Source: Paenalcaligenes sp052103955 (lineage in GTDB: Bacteria > Pseudomonadota > Gammaproteobacteria > Burkholderiales > Burkholderiaceae_B). From it: a stretch of 64,000 nucleotides of DNA. The DNA lies in assembly GCA_052103955.1 (NCBI GenBank), contig JBQELO010000017.1, forward strand, positions 1-64,000, written 5' to 3'. Of the stretch, positions 8,536 through 17,848 are shown piece after piece (within the stretch, counting starts at the first letter, position 1; the number at the start of each line of letters is the position of its first letter). A program made the translations under genes and the position numbers. The notes beneath the pieces are model-generated. The model worked only from the letters and a program-made list of their open reading frames with translations. It did not search any database and had not been told where the DNA came from.

Positions 8536-9434
8536 AATCCACTCCTACCCGCCCATAACCGACGAGCCAACGCAGCACGCTCGAGGAAATCCTCTAGAGC
8601 GGCGCCATCCTCACTGCGTAATGCCTGCTCAGCTTGAGCAAAGGCTTCGCGCACTTCTTCTAATTCTTGCAATACCGCCTCGCGGTTAGACAGAAAAATA
8701 TCCCGCCACACCTCGGATGAGCCTGCTGCAATGCGTGTGAAATCTCTAAAACCGCTACCGGCCACCGCAAATCGCAAATCAGCATCAGGCGCCATCGCTA
8801 CCTGCCACATGAAGACCGACGACAAGAAATGCGGCACATGACTAACCGATGCCAACACTCGGTCGTGCACATCAGGAGTCATCAGTAAGACGCGCGCTCC
8901 GCACGCTTTCCACAACGCGATCACCGTATTTCGGGCTTGCTCGGTATTCTCATCTAACGGCGTCAATATCACATTACGCCCTTGATAGAGCTCAGCAGTT
9001 GCTGCCTGCGGGCCAACTTTTTCCGCTCCCGCAATAGGATGCCCCGGCACAAACTGGGCAACCTTATCGCCCAACGCCTGCCGCGCGGCTTCTACTACGT
9101 TCATTTTGGTACTGCCCGCATCCGTGACAACGGTATGGGGCTGCAAGTGCGGTGCTAAGACACGTAATACTGCCTCTGTTGCCCCTACCGGCATAGTCAG
9201 CAAAATGACGTCCGCCTGTTGCGCAGCTTCTTCAAGGCTGACCACTTCGTCAATCAGCCCCAAATCTTTAGCGACTTGCACGCTTAGGGGATTACGCCCC
9301 GCACCGACTATACGTACTGACGGATACTGCTTGCGCAGCGCAGCAGCGACTGAGCCACCGATTAAACCCGGCCCCACTATCGCTAGCGTGCCTAGTTGCG
9401 CCATGCAGCCAACAGTCGCCTCCCCTCTCTCCAT
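8532..9434 (-). CDS. tyrA: Prephenate dehydrogenase
   Basis: A 300-residue NAD(P)-dependent TyrA that turns prephenate into 4-hydroxyphenylpyruvate for tyrosine. The dinucleotide motif IVGPGLIGGSVAAALR lies near the N-terminus. VTDAGSTKMNVVEAA and the FVPGHPIAGAEKVGP segment of the active site follow. There is no ACT or chorismate mutase domain. The ATG at the 5' end leaves 11 bp to the pheA stop; an internal ATG ten codons on is possible but its purine-rich element is too far away. Confidence 0.94.
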   Translation of the reverse strand: MERGEATVGCMAQLGTLAIVGPGLIGGSVAAALRKQYPSVRIVGAGRNPLSVQVAKDLGLIDEVVSLEEAAQQADVILLTMPVGATEAVLRVLAPHLQPHTVVTDAGSTKMNVVEAARQALGDKVAQFVPGHPIAGAEKVGPQAATAELYQGRNVILTPLDENTEQARNTVIALWKACGARVLLMTPDVHDRVLASVSHVPHFLSSVFMWQVAMAPDADLRFAVAGSGFRDFTRIAAGSSEVWRDIFLSNREAVLQELEEVREAFAQAEQALRSEDGAALEDFLERAALARRLWAGRSGL

Positions 9435-9445
9435 ACCCGCTCTCG

Positions 9446-10531
9446 TTATTGTGCTGGGTAAGAACCCAATATTTTGAAGAAAGCCACGGTTTGTTTCAGC
9501 TCTGCCAATGCTTGTTGCATGGCAGGTTCATCTTTATGGCCTTGCAAATCCACATAAAAGTAGTATTCCCACTGTCCCGTACGGGCAGGACGCGACTCTA
9601 ATCTAGTCATGGAAACACCATGCTTAGCCAATGGCGACAACATGTCATACACCGCGCCCGATTTATTAGGCACAGCTAAGATAATGCTGGTTTTATCGCG
9701 CCCACTGGCCAACGGCTCAATATTGCCTATGGTCAGGAAACGAGTGCGGTTATGCGGATCGTCTTGTATGCCCTTTTCTACTACTGACAACCCCCACACC
9801 ATCGCAGCAGAAATACTAGCGATAGCAGCCACATCGTCTTGCTCTGAAGCCAAGCGTGCCGCCTCTGCATTACTAGAGGCAGGCTCACGACTAAGCTCTG
9901 GATGATTACGCATCAACCAAGACTGACACTGAGCCAATGCCTGTGGGTGCGCCATGACTTTGGTCACGCCATCCAAGTTGCCGCTTTTGGTGAGCAGGTT
10001 GTGATGGATGTTTACCGAATGCTCACCCAACACTTTCAACGGTGAGTTCAGCAATAAATCCAATGTACGGTTTACAGCGCCTTCAGTGGAGTTTTCCACT
10101 GGCACTATACCCACATCAGCTTGGCCGGCCTCAACTGACCTAAACACCTCATCAAAACTATCGCAATATACATTGCTGATGAAATGCCCAAAATGCTCGT
10201 AACCCGCTTGCTCAGAGAAAGAACCTTGCGGGCCTAAACAGGCCACGCGCAGCACGCTTTCTAAGCCACGGCAGGCAGAAATAATCTGCCCCCACACGGC
10301 TTGCACGGAATCAGCAGTAAAAGGCCCTTTATTCACCCCTTGCAGGCGACGCACAATCATGGCCTCGCGCTCGGGCTTCAAAATAGCATCTTCAGCGTCG
10401 TAGTTCTGCTTAACTTTACCCACTGCCAAAGCAGCCTGAGCACGCTCATTGAGCAGCGCTAGGATACTTTCATCAATACGGTCGATTTCTGCACGCCACG
10501 GCGCCAACTGTTCTTGCAAAGTTTTAGCCAT
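9446..10531 (-). CDS. pheA: Bifunctional chorismate mutase / prephenate dehydratase
   Basis: A 361-residue P-protein: an AroQ-type chorismate mutase helix bundle (about residues 1-90, beginning LAPWRAEIDRIDESILALLNERA), a prephenate dehydratase domain (from RVACLGPQGSFSEQAGYEHF, with VPVENSTEGAVNRTLDLL), and a C-terminal ACT domain with GAVYDMLSPLAKHGVSMTRLESRP, where phenylalanine gives feedback inhibition in this family. It makes phenylpyruvate. The start overlaps the end of serC by 8 bp. Confidence 0.96.
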   Translation of the reverse strand: MAKTLQEQLAPWRAEIDRIDESILALLNERAQAALAVGKVKQNYDAEDAILKPEREAMIVRRLQGVNKGPFTADSVQAVWGQIISACRGLESVLRVACLGPQGSFSEQAGYEHFGHFISNVYCDSFDEVFRSVEAGQADVGIVPVENSTEGAVNRTLDLLLNSPLKVLGEHSVNIHHNLLTKSGNLDGVTKVMAHPQALAQCQSWLMRNHPELSREPASSNAEAARLASEQDDVAAIASISAAMVWGLSVVEKGIQDDPHNRTRFLTIGNIEPLASGRDKTSIILAVPNKSGAVYDMLSPLAKHGVSMTRLESRPARTGQWEYYFYVDLQGHKDEPAMQQALAELKQTVAFFKILGSYPAQ

Positions 10532-11636
10532 GACGCTGCTCGAACTCCTTCATGAAGGTCACCAGTGCTTGCACACCCTCTAATGGCATGGCGTTGTAAA
10601 TAGAAGCACGCATACCACCCACGCTTTTGTGTCCTTTCAACTGCAGCAAACCACGCTGATCTGCTTCAGCCAAAAACACGGAATCCAATGTAGCGTCACG
10701 CAACTGGAATGGCACGTTCATACGTGAACGGTCAGCGGTCTGAACCGCGTTTACGTAGAATGCAGACTGATCCAAGTAGCCATACAGAGTTTCAGCTTTA
10801 GCGATGTTGGCTTTTTCGATTTGCGCCACACCACCTTGCTGCTTCAACCACTTGTACACCAGACCGGCAATGTAAATAGAGTACGTGGCTGGTGTATTCA
10901 CCATGGACTGGTTAGCCGCCAACAACTCGTAATTGAACACGTGCGGACAAATAGCATCTGCCGCGCCCAATAAGTCTTTACGAATGACCACTAAGGTCAA
11001 GCCCGCTGGGCCCGCATTTTTCTGCGCGCCAGCGTACAACATATCAATGTTCTTGAAGTCAAAAGGACGCGACAACAAGTTAGACGATGCGTCTACAACC
11101 AGTGGCACATCAAAACGCGGCCACTCGCTATGCTCTACACCGCCAATAGTTTCATTACTGCACACGTGGATGTACGAGGCATCTGCTTGCAAATGCCATG
11201 TATCCACAGCAGGGAACCACGCGAAAGGTTTGTACTCACGGCCATCCAACTTGGCTGCAGCAGCCGAGCTTGCGGCAACGTTAATGTGACCAAACTGCGT
11301 CGCATCTTGTTGTGCTTTGGATGACCAGTTACCTGACACGATGTAGTCAGCTTTGCGTCCGGGTTTCAGCCCTATCAAATTCATAGGAACAATGGCATTT
11401 TGGGCCTGTGCGCCACCCTGTGTAAACAGGACAGCGAAGCCCTCGGGCACTTGCAGCAAATCACGCAAATCAGCCTCGGCTTCTTGCAGAATTTGCATAA
11501 ACTCTTTACCGCGGTGGCTCATCTCCATTACGGACATGCCACTGCCCTGCCAATCCAGCATTTCTGCTGCTGCACGTTCCAGTACTTCCATCGGCAAGAC
11601 GGAAGGACCCGCTGAAAAATTCCACGGACGCATCAT
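10524..11636 (-). CDS. serC: Phosphoserine aminotransferase
   Basis: A 370-residue class V PLP aminotransferase of serine and pyridoxine synthesis. It opens with RPWNFSAGPSVLP, typical of SerC, and carries the PLP lysine in DMLYAGAQKNAGPAG. GGMRASIYNAM near the C-terminus is the family ending. Two consecutive ATG codons follow an in-frame TTG; I take the first ATG, preceded by GAGAGAG. It starts about 10 bp after gyrA and overlaps pheA, so it is probably in one transcript with both. Confidence 0.96.
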   Translation of the reverse strand: MMRPWNFSAGPSVLPMEVLERAAAEMLDWQGSGMSVMEMSHRGKEFMQILQEAEADLRDLLQVPEGFAVLFTQGGAQAQNAIVPMNLIGLKPGRKADYIVSGNWSSKAQQDATQFGHINVAASSAAAAKLDGREYKPFAWFPAVDTWHLQADASYIHVCSNETIGGVEHSEWPRFDVPLVVDASSNLLSRPFDFKNIDMLYAGAQKNAGPAGLTLVVIRKDLLGAADAICPHVFNYELLAANQSMVNTPATYSIYIAGLVYKWLKQQGGVAQIEKANIAKAETLYGYLDQSAFYVNAVQTADRSRMNVPFQLRDATLDSVFLAEADQRGLLQLKGHKSVGGMRASIYNAMPLEGVQALVTFMKEFEQRHG

Positions 11637-11645
11637 CAACTCTCT

Positions 11646-14351
11646 CTATTCATTCCCTTCATCAGCAGCCAAAGACGAGGTATCCCCTTGTTCGGTTGAT
11701 CCTGCAGCATCAACCGTTTCGTCACTTTCTTCATCAGCCTCTACGTCATCAGTTTCCAGAATTCGGTAGACACCTGACAACTTACTTTCTTCATCCACAC
11801 TAATCAGTGTGACACCCTGAGTAGAACGGCCCATTTCACGAATTTCTTCAACTCGTGTACGCACCACCACACCAGAGTTGGTGATTAGCATTAGCTCGTC
11901 ACTTTCGCTAACCAGCACAGCACCCACCAAGTCGCCGTTACGGGCAGAACACTGGATGGCAATCATGCCTTTAGTACCACGTCCATGACGGGTGTATTCC
12001 TCGAGTGCAGTACGTTTGCCATAACCGTTTGCCGTAGCAGTCAGTACAGACACTCGTTCAGCGACTTCGCCTTCTTGTGGCTCAGCACCCTCTGGGTCTG
12101 CTACCAACAAGGAGATCACATTCTGACCTTCTTCCAGACGCATACCACGCACACCACGAGCCGTACGGCCCATTGGTCGTACATCACCCTCGTCAAAGCG
12201 CACTGCTTTACCTGCATCCGAGAACAGCATCACATCATGTTTACCATCAGTCAGCTGAGCACCGATCAGGAAGTCGCCCTCGTCCAGATCCACCGCGATA
12301 ATGCCGGCTTTACGTGGGTTAGAGAAATGCGACAACGGAGTTTTTTTCACTGTACCTCTGGAGGTAGCCATGAAGATGAACTGATCGTCACTGAACTCTT
12401 TAATGGACAATACGGCTGTGATTTTCTCGTCGTCTACCAACGGGAACATGTTCACAATTGGACGGCCTCGGGAGTTACGTGAGCCCTGAGGCACTTCCCA
12501 CACTTTCAGCCAGTACAAACGACCATGGTCAGAGAAACACAGCAGTACATCATGCGTATTGGCTACAAACAACTGGTCTACCCAGTCGTCTTCGCGCATG
12601 GTTGTCGCCACCTTACCGCGGCCACCACGACGCTGCGCACGGTACTCAGACAACGGCTGGCTCTTCACGTAACCAGCGTGCGACAAGGTCACCACCATGT
12701 CCATAGGTGTGATCAAGTCTTCAGTGTCTAGCTCCGTCGCGTTGTGTTCAATTTCAGATCTACGAGCATCTTTATCGCTGCGTGAGAACTCTTCTTTAAG
12801 CTGCAACAGCTCGTCAGAAATAATTTGTGTGACACGCTCAGGACGGGACAAGATATCCAGCAAGTCGGCAATACGTGCCATGATTTCGCGGTATTCGTCG
12901 ACAATCTTGTCTTGTTCCAGACCCGTCAATCGTTGCAAGCGCATGTTCAGGATTTCCTGAGCCTGCACTTCGCTTAAGCGATATTGACCGTCTTCTAACA
13001 AACCAAAACGTGCTGACAGATTATCTGGCCTGTACGCGGCACGACCACCTGGCACACCACTGTCATCCGCGCGCGACAACATGCCACGCACCAAGGACGC
13101 ATCCCATGTATGAGACATCAGCTCTTCACGCGCTACTGGGGGTGTAGGGGCTGCGCGAATGATGCGAATGAACTCATCAATGTTCGCCAATGCAACCGCC
13201 AAACCTTCCAGAATGTGGCCACGCTCGCGGGCTTTACGCAATTGGAAAACAGTACGTCGTGTCACCACCTCGCGGCGGTGCATCAAGAAGTACTCCACCA
13301 ACTGTTTCAGATTCAACAGACGAGGCTGGCCATCGACCAGCGCCACCATGTTCATGCCGAAGGTTTCTTGCAGCTGTGTGTTTTTGTAGAGGTTATTCAA
13401 AATAACCTCGGGCACCTCGCCACGTTTAAGTTCGATAACCAGACGCATACCGTCTTTATCGGACTCATCACGGATATCAGAGATACCTTCGATTTTTTTC
13501 TCGTTAACCAAGTCAGCAATACGTTCTTGCAACGACTTCTTGTTAACTTGATACGGCAACGCATCAATCACAATGGCCTGACGACCATTGCTGCGCTCAA
13601 TGTCTTCAAAGTGAGCACGCGCACGCATCACCACACGGCCACGGCCAGTGCGATAACCTTCACGTACACCAGACATACCGTAAATAATGCCGCCTGTAGG
13701 GAAATCAGGTGCTGGAATGTAATCCAGCAAATCATCTACAGTGCATTCTGGGTTTTTAAGGCAGTACAAACATCCTTCTACGACTTCACCCAAATTATGG
13801 GGAGGAATATTTGTCGCCATCCCTACCGCAATACCGGAGCTACCGTTTACCAACAGGTTAGGTAAACGCGATGGCAACAGAGCAGGCTCTTGTTCGCTAC
13901 CGTCATAGTTAGGGACGAAATCTACGGTTTCCTGGTCAATATCAGCCAGAATTTCGTGGGCAATCTTAGCCAATCGGATTTCGGTATAACGCATCGCCGC
14001 CGCGCTATCACCATCGATGGAACCGAAGTTACCTTGTCCATCTACCAACATGTAGCGCATAGAGAAGTCTTGCGCCAACCGCACAATCGTATCGTACACA
14101 GCCGAATCACCGTGAGGGTGATACTTACCAATGACATCCCCCACGATACGGGCAGATTTCTTGTAAGCGCGGTTCCAGTCGTTGTTGAGCTCGTGCATCG
14201 CAAACAGTACTCGCCTGTGCACGGGTTTCAAACCATCTCGCACATCAGGCAAAGCACGTCCAACAATTACGCTCATTGCATAATCAAGATAGCTGCGACG
14301 CATTTCCTCTTCCAGAGATATTGGAAGAGTCTCCTTAGCAAAGGAATCCAT
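11646..14351 (-). CDS. gyrA: DNA gyrase subunit A
   Basis: A 901-residue type IIA topoisomerase subunit. The breakage-reunion domain has the catalytic tyrosine at Y122 (AAMRYTE), and the quinolone-determining segment HPHGDSAVYD has Ser83 and Asp87, the susceptible residues by E. coli numbering. The GyrA box lies in YRAQRRGGRGK before the C-terminal DNA-wrapping beta-pinwheel. The acidic tail (DDVEADEESDETVDAAG...) is usual. gyrA heads the serC-pheA-tyrA-aroA-cmk series. Confidence 0.98.
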   Translation of the reverse strand: MDSFAKETLPISLEEEMRRSYLDYAMSVIVGRALPDVRDGLKPVHRRVLFAMHELNNDWNRAYKKSARIVGDVIGKYHPHGDSAVYDTIVRLAQDFSMRYMLVDGQGNFGSIDGDSAAAMRYTEIRLAKIAHEILADIDQETVDFVPNYDGSEQEPALLPSRLPNLLVNGSSGIAVGMATNIPPHNLGEVVEGCLYCLKNPECTVDDLLDYIPAPDFPTGGIIYGMSGVREGYRTGRGRVVMRARAHFEDIERSNGRQAIVIDALPYQVNKKSLQERIADLVNEKKIEGISDIRDESDKDGMRLVIELKRGEVPEVILNNLYKNTQLQETFGMNMVALVDGQPRLLNLKQLVEYFLMHRREVVTRRTVFQLRKARERGHILEGLAVALANIDEFIRIIRAAPTPPVAREELMSHTWDASLVRGMLSRADDSGVPGGRAAYRPDNLSARFGLLEDGQYRLSEVQAQEILNMRLQRLTGLEQDKIVDEYREIMARIADLLDILSRPERVTQIISDELLQLKEEFSRSDKDARRSEIEHNATELDTEDLITPMDMVVTLSHAGYVKSQPLSEYRAQRRGGRGKVATTMREDDWVDQLFVANTHDVLLCFSDHGRLYWLKVWEVPQGSRNSRGRPIVNMFPLVDDEKITAVLSIKEFSDDQFIFMATSRGTVKKTPLSHFSNPRKAGIIAVDLDEGDFLIGAQLTDGKHDVMLFSDAGKAVRFDEGDVRPMGRTARGVRGMRLEEGQNVISLLVADPEGAEPQEGEVAERVSVLTATANGYGKRTALEEYTRHGRGTKGMIAIQCSARNGDLVGAVLVSESDELMLITNSGVVVRTRVEEIREMGRSTQGVTLISVDEESKLSGVYRILETDDVEADEESDETVDAAGSTEQGDTSSLAADEGNE

Positions 14352-14412
14352 ATGAAAGGTCTTTATAGATATTAGTTAAGCAAGAAGCTGGCCGTTCTCG
14401 GTCGAATAAGAA

Positions 14413-14421
14413 ATTCTAGCA
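14413..14421 (-). promoter_or_regulatory. Probable gyrA promoter, extended -10
   Basis: On the minus strand TGC-TAGAAT forms an extended -10 element 62 bp upstream of the gyrA ATG. No good -35 lies at 17 bp, which fits an extended -10 promoter. This is a pattern match only. Confidence 0.45.
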
Positions 14422-14673
14422 CTTACTGAGCCCCTATATGGAATTGGGCTAGATATTCCTTATCTACGGTTGACTTTGACCCTTAGCCAGACTTTACTCG
14501 GCCTTAACTCACCCCCTTGTTGCCCAAACCCAACAGATTTTGGGCATATATGCATTTATTACCCTCATCAGGCGTTTATGCCTAAAACGCGCTTAACTAA
14601 AGGCCTACAAATGACATAAGATTCCAGCTAACAAGCGTGAAACAGGGCGTAATACTAGGCATCATGCGTAGTC

Positions 14674-14702
14674 TTGCATATACTGGATCCGTTACATATA
14701 AG
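14674..14702 (+). promoter_or_regulatory. Sigma-70 promoter of ompA
   Basis: TTGCAT (14674-14679) and TATAAG (14697-14702) are separated by exactly 17 bp, giving a start near 14709 and a leader of about 48 nt before the ATG. AGGAG lies just before the start codon. This is a strong match for a highly expressed outer-membrane protein gene. Confidence 0.7.
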
Positions 14703-14756
14703 CGGCGGGAGTTCGCTGCGGTCACTTAACAGGCATTAGCTTACACGAGGAGAAAC

Positions 14757-15350
14757 ATGAACAAAACCTCCAAAATCGCACTTGCACTCGCCTTTGCGGC
14801 AGCCACAGCCACAGGTACTGTGTCGGCACAAACTGGCGAAGTTAACAACTGGCAAAACCCATTCGGTAACGTATGGGTAAACGGCACTGGCGAACTGTGC
14901 TGGCGTGATGCATTCTGGACACCAGCAACAGGTATTCCTGGTTGCGACGGTGTACCTGTTGCTCAAGCAGAAGCACCAGTTGTTGCTCCTACAACTACTA
15001 AAGTTGTTCTGAGCGCAGATACATTCTTTAACTTCGACAAATCCAACCTGAAACCAGAAGGCCGTCAGGTTCTGGATCAAGTTGCTGAGCAAGTTCGTGG
15101 TCTGCAACTGGAAGCCATCATCGCTGTTGGTTACACAGATGCCATCGGTACTGATGCTTACAACTTGAAATTGTCACAACGCCGTGCCCAAACTGTTAAA
15201 GATTACCTGATCAGCAAAGGTATCCCTGCTGACCTGATCTACACAGAAGGCAAAGGTAAAGCCGATCCAGTTGCTACAAACAAAACAGCTGCTGGCCGTG
15301 CCGAAAACCGTCGCGTTGAGCTGGAAATCGTGGGTCTGCGTAATCAGTAA
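14757..15350 (+). CDS. ompA: OmpA family outer-membrane protein
   Basis: A 197-residue protein with a Sec signal peptide ending at about VSAQ (residues 22-25), a short spacer region with two cysteines (ELCWRDAFWTPATGIPGC), and a C-terminal OmpA/MotB peptidoglycan-binding domain from about residue 80 (ADTFFNFDKSNLKPEG; later YTDAIGTDAYNLKLSQRRAQTVKDYL and NRRVELEIVG). It lacks the eight-stranded barrel of enteric OmpA, as in the short OmpA proteins of Bordetella relatives. It anchors the outer membrane to peptidoglycan. Codon choice looks like that of a highly expressed gene. Confidence 0.93.
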   Translation: MNKTSKIALALAFAAATATGTVSAQTGEVNNWQNPFGNVWVNGTGELCWRDAFWTPATGIPGCDGVPVAQAEAPVVAPTTTKVVLSADTFFNFDKSNLKPEGRQVLDQVAEQVRGLQLEAIIAVGYTDAIGTDAYNLKLSQRRAQTVKDYLISKGIPADLIYTEGKGKADPVATNKTAAGRAENRRVELEIVGLRNQ

Positions 15351-15398
15351 TCCACACGTAGCCTTCTGTCTTACGACAGAGTCTAAACAGGCTATACT

Positions 15399-15427
15399 AA
15401 AGGCTCCGCATTTTGCGGGGCCTTTTT
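15399..15427 (+). terminator. Terminator after ompA
   Basis: AAAGGCTCCGCA-TTT-TGCGGGGCCTTTTTC forms a G+C-rich stem with one mismatch followed by a T-run. It lies only about 20 bp before the ubiG start, so ubiG depends either on read-through or on a promoter overlapping this element. Confidence 0.75.
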
Positions 15428-15449
15428 CTTTGCTATCACCGTATTTCCT

Positions 15450-16166
15450 ATGAGCTCACTAAACAGCGTTAACGTCGATCCCGCAGAAATAGAAAAATTC
15501 AGTGCTTTGGCTTCTAAATGGTGGGACCCCACCAGTGAGTTCAAACCATTACATGCGATCAATCCCCTGCGCTTATCGTGGATCCTAGAGCACACCGGCC
15601 CGCTGGCAGGGAAAAAAGTTCTGGATGTAGGATGCGGCGGCGGCATTTTGACCGAAGCCATGGCTACACACAAGGCTGACGTAACCGGCATAGACCTTGC
15701 CGAAAAATCACTAAAAGTTGCCCGGTTGCACAGCTTAGAAAGCGGTGTACCAGTGAACTACCAAATGATCAGCGCGGAAGCCCATGCTGCCGAAGCAGCC
15801 GGCCAATATGACGTCGTTACCTGCATGGAAATGCTGGAACACGTACCAGACCCTGCGTCTATCATTCAAGCTTGCTCTACGTTAGTACGCCCTGGTGGTT
15901 GGGTGTTTTTCTCTACGCTAAACCGCAATCCCAAATCTTTCTTGTTTGCGATTGTTGGGGCCGAGTATGTGCTTAAGTTGCTGCCTACAGGCACACACAC
16001 CTACTCCTCCTTTATTAAGCCACACGAATTAGCACGCAGTGCACGTGAAGCCGGTTTAAGTAACATGGACTTGCGTGGCCTTGAATACAATCCGCTGTCA
16101 CAACACTACTGGTTGTCGCGCAACACTTCCGTCAACTATTTACTTGCTACGCGCAAGGAAGCCTAA
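15450..16166 (+). CDS. ubiG: Ubiquinone biosynthesis O-methyltransferase
   Basis: A 238-residue class I SAM-dependent methyltransferase that carries out both O-methylations of ubiquinone synthesis. KWWDPTSEFKPLHAINPLR is the UbiG signature, and KVLDVGCGGGILTEAMA is the SAM-binding motif I. VTCMEMLEHVPDP and FFSTLNRNPKSF follow as expected. Length is normal. It is followed after 12 bp by gph, the common ubiG-gph pair. Confidence 0.96.
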   Translation: MSSLNSVNVDPAEIEKFSALASKWWDPTSEFKPLHAINPLRLSWILEHTGPLAGKKVLDVGCGGGILTEAMATHKADVTGIDLAEKSLKVARLHSLESGVPVNYQMISAEAHAAEAAGQYDVVTCMEMLEHVPDPASIIQACSTLVRPGGWVFFSTLNRNPKSFLFAIVGAEYVLKLLPTGTHTYSSFIKPHELARSAREAGLSNMDLRGLEYNPLSQHYWLSRNTSVNYLLATRKEA

Positions 16167-16178
16167 GTCGTACGCATC

Positions 16179-16853
16179 ATGACAATCTCTAAGCTGGTAT
16201 TGTTTGATTTTGATGGCACGCTGGTAGACTCAGCCCCCGACTTGGCCGCTGCTGTGAACCGCCTGCGCCATGATCGTAATCTACCCCCTCTGCCCTACGA
16301 ACTACTACGCCCAGTCGCCTCACACGGTGCTCGCGGCTTATTAGGCACAGGTTTAGGGCTAGATGCAGAACACGCTGACTACCCTGTAGTACGCCAACAG
16401 TTTCTAGACTATTACGCCGAAGACATTACAACGCTCAGCCATTTATTTAGTGGTGTAGAAAGCATGTTAAATGGCCTAAAAGAGCATAACTTGCCATGGG
16501 GGATTGTGACCAACAAAGCCCTTGGTCTAACGAAGCCCATCATGGCCAAGTTCGAGTTAAATCATGAATGCAAGGTATTGGTAGGTGGCGATAGCACTCC
16601 TTACCTAAAACCTAACCCAGCCTCGCTACTGCTGGCCACCAGCACCTACGGCATTGCGCCTGAGCACTGCATTTATGTGGGTGATGACCTACGCGACATA
16701 CAAGCAGGTAAAGCAGCCGGTATGCCCACCATTGTGGCTGCATACGGTTACTGCAAAGACGATGCCAGCGTACCCGAGTGGGGGGCAGATGCCATTGCGC
16801 ACAGCCCAGAAGAATTGCTGCATCAACTGCAAGAATGGGCACACACAGCCTAG
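16179..16853 (+). CDS. gph: Phosphoglycolate phosphatase (HAD family)
   Basis: A 224-residue HAD hydrolase. The nucleophile motif is FDFDGTLVDSAPDLAAAVN, with GIVTNKA as motif II and YVGDDLRDIQAGKAAGM as motif IV. It removes phosphate from 2-phosphoglycolate, for example after DNA repair. Distinction from other HAD phosphatases of this size rests on the DSAPDL motif and the ubiG neighbour. Confidence 0.88.
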   Translation: MTISKLVLFDFDGTLVDSAPDLAAAVNRLRHDRNLPPLPYELLRPVASHGARGLLGTGLGLDAEHADYPVVRQQFLDYYAEDITTLSHLFSGVESMLNGLKEHNLPWGIVTNKALGLTKPIMAKFELNHECKVLVGGDSTPYLKPNPASLLLATSTYGIAPEHCIYVGDDLRDIQAGKAAGMPTIVAAYGYCKDDASVPEWGADAIAHSPEELLHQLQEWAHTA

Positions 16854-16854
16854 C

Positions 16855-16890
16855 AAAAAAAAGCGCCCGTACTGCACAGGCGCTTTTTTT
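16855..16890. terminator. Bidirectional terminator between gph and the NUDIX gene
   Basis: AAAAAAAGCGCC and GGCGCTTTTTTT flank an 11-nt loop. Both strands have a U-run, so it can serve the two convergent genes. Confidence 0.9.
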
Positions 16891-16920
16891 ATATCGTCAT
16901 TACACGTAAAAAATGATGAG

Positions 16921-17499
16921 TTAATTCGCTTGCCACTTATCTGCTAACCAAAATGCGCACGATAGGGTCTTAGCGTCGGTAATACGCCCATCTTTGCAGG
17001 CCTCAAGAAACTCCTCAACAGGCATGCTGAATACATCCAAAAACTCCCCTTCATCGAGCTTACGTACGCCAGCTTGCAACCCCGTCGCAAAGTACGCATA
17101 AAGCACCTCGTTAGAGTAGCCAATTGCCAGATGTATTTTCCCTGCCAGATGCCACTCGCTCGCGGTATAACCTGTTTCTTCTAAAAGTTCGCGCTGACCA
17201 CACAAAAACGGGTCTTCGCCAGCATCCAGCTTACCTGCAGGCAACTCTATCATCACCTGCCCTACCGGATGCCTATACTGCCGCTCTAGCAACACATGGC
17301 CGTTATCCAATAAAGGAATAATCACCACCGCCCCTGGATGCACCACGTAATCACGAGTGCTTTGTGCACCATCTGGCAAACGTACAGTATCGCGCTTAAG
17401 CGTTAAAAAACTGCCCTCGTGCAATGTTTCGCTTTCCACTAAAGCTTCCGTTAAATGGGCAAACTCGCTGTCTTGATCCGGATGTAGAGATTGGGTCAT
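16921..17499 (-). CDS. nudF: NUDIX hydrolase, ADP-ribose pyrophosphatase type
   Basis: About 192 residues with a complete Nudix box (GKLDAGEDPFLCGQRELLEETGY, fitting G-x5-E-x7-R-E-U-x-E-E-x-G-U). The preceding GAVVIIPLLDNGHVLLERQYRHPVGQ and the following GYSNEVLYAYFATGL resemble ADP-ribose pyrophosphatases, which hydrolyse ADP-ribose to AMP and ribose 5-phosphate. Substrate is inferred from family likeness. The frame is open 18 codons further up; I start at MTQSLHPDQ as the more usual N-terminus, although its ribosome binding site is weak. Confidence 0.85.
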   Translation of the reverse strand: MTQSLHPDQDSEFAHLTEALVESETLHEGSFLTLKRDTVRLPDGAQSTRDYVVHPGAVVIIPLLDNGHVLLERQYRHPVGQVMIELPAGKLDAGEDPFLCGQRELLEETGYTASEWHLAGKIHLAIGYSNEVLYAYFATGLQAGVRKLDEGEFLDVFSMPVEEFLEACKDGRITDAKTLSCAFWLADKWQAN

Positions 17500-17648
17500 T
17501 ATGTGTTCCAGTGCTAGGTAGGTTTCTGCATCGTTACGACGCCCCCCCGTCACTATACCGTTACCGCGCAGCCTTATGTTCTTTGTCTAAAAAAATCATC
17601 ACTGTGCTCCGACTACTCACCACACCACGCTGACCATTGCAGCTTCTC

Positions 17649-17837
17649 CTAGGGGGCCAGTACGGGTTTTGCCTTGCCCGCCACCCATGGTAACGACACA
17701 AACACCTCTTGCTCTGGATACATCGTTTGCATGCCCTGCGGCTGACCTAAAGATGTGGTCACCGCTTTATGCGCGACACAACCTGACAACACTACAGCAA
17801 CCATTGTTAGCAAAGCAAAAATAGAACAGCGCCCCAT
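17649..17837 (-). CDS. Small lipoprotein of unknown function
   Basis: A 62-residue protein with a lipoprotein signal peptide: GRCSIFALLTMVAVVLSGC, with the lipidated cysteine at residue 20 in an L-S-G-C lipobox. The mature part is only about 43 residues and has no recognised domain. The start is set by GAGGAGG 6 nt before the ATG. It lies 11 bp after the VirB9/TcpQ-like lipoprotein gene, so the two are probably one operon. In type IV secretion systems a small lipoprotein (VirB7) pairs with VirB9. That parallel is suggestive only; I see no sequence proof of VirB7 kinship. Confidence 0.7.
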   Translation of the reverse strand: MGRCSIFALLTMVAVVLSGCVAHKAVTTSLGQPQGMQTMYPEQEVFVSLPWVAGKAKPVLAP

Positions 17838-17848
17838 TACACACCTCC

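Larger units (their letters stand above)
14352..14756. other. 405-bp divergent gyrA / ompA control region
   Basis: There is no gene here. Besides the two promoters given separately, it contains three dyads: TGCCCAAA/TTTGGGCA at 14521-14546 with a 10-bp spacer, the GCATATATGC palindrome just after it, and AGGC/GCCT around 14570-14583. They lie far upstream of both start codons, so their role is unknown. Confidence 0.6.

Noticed and set aside
13110..13865. A 251-codon open frame antisense to gyrA
   Set aside because: Same cause as for rpsA; gyrA on the minus strand is complete and conserved through this region.
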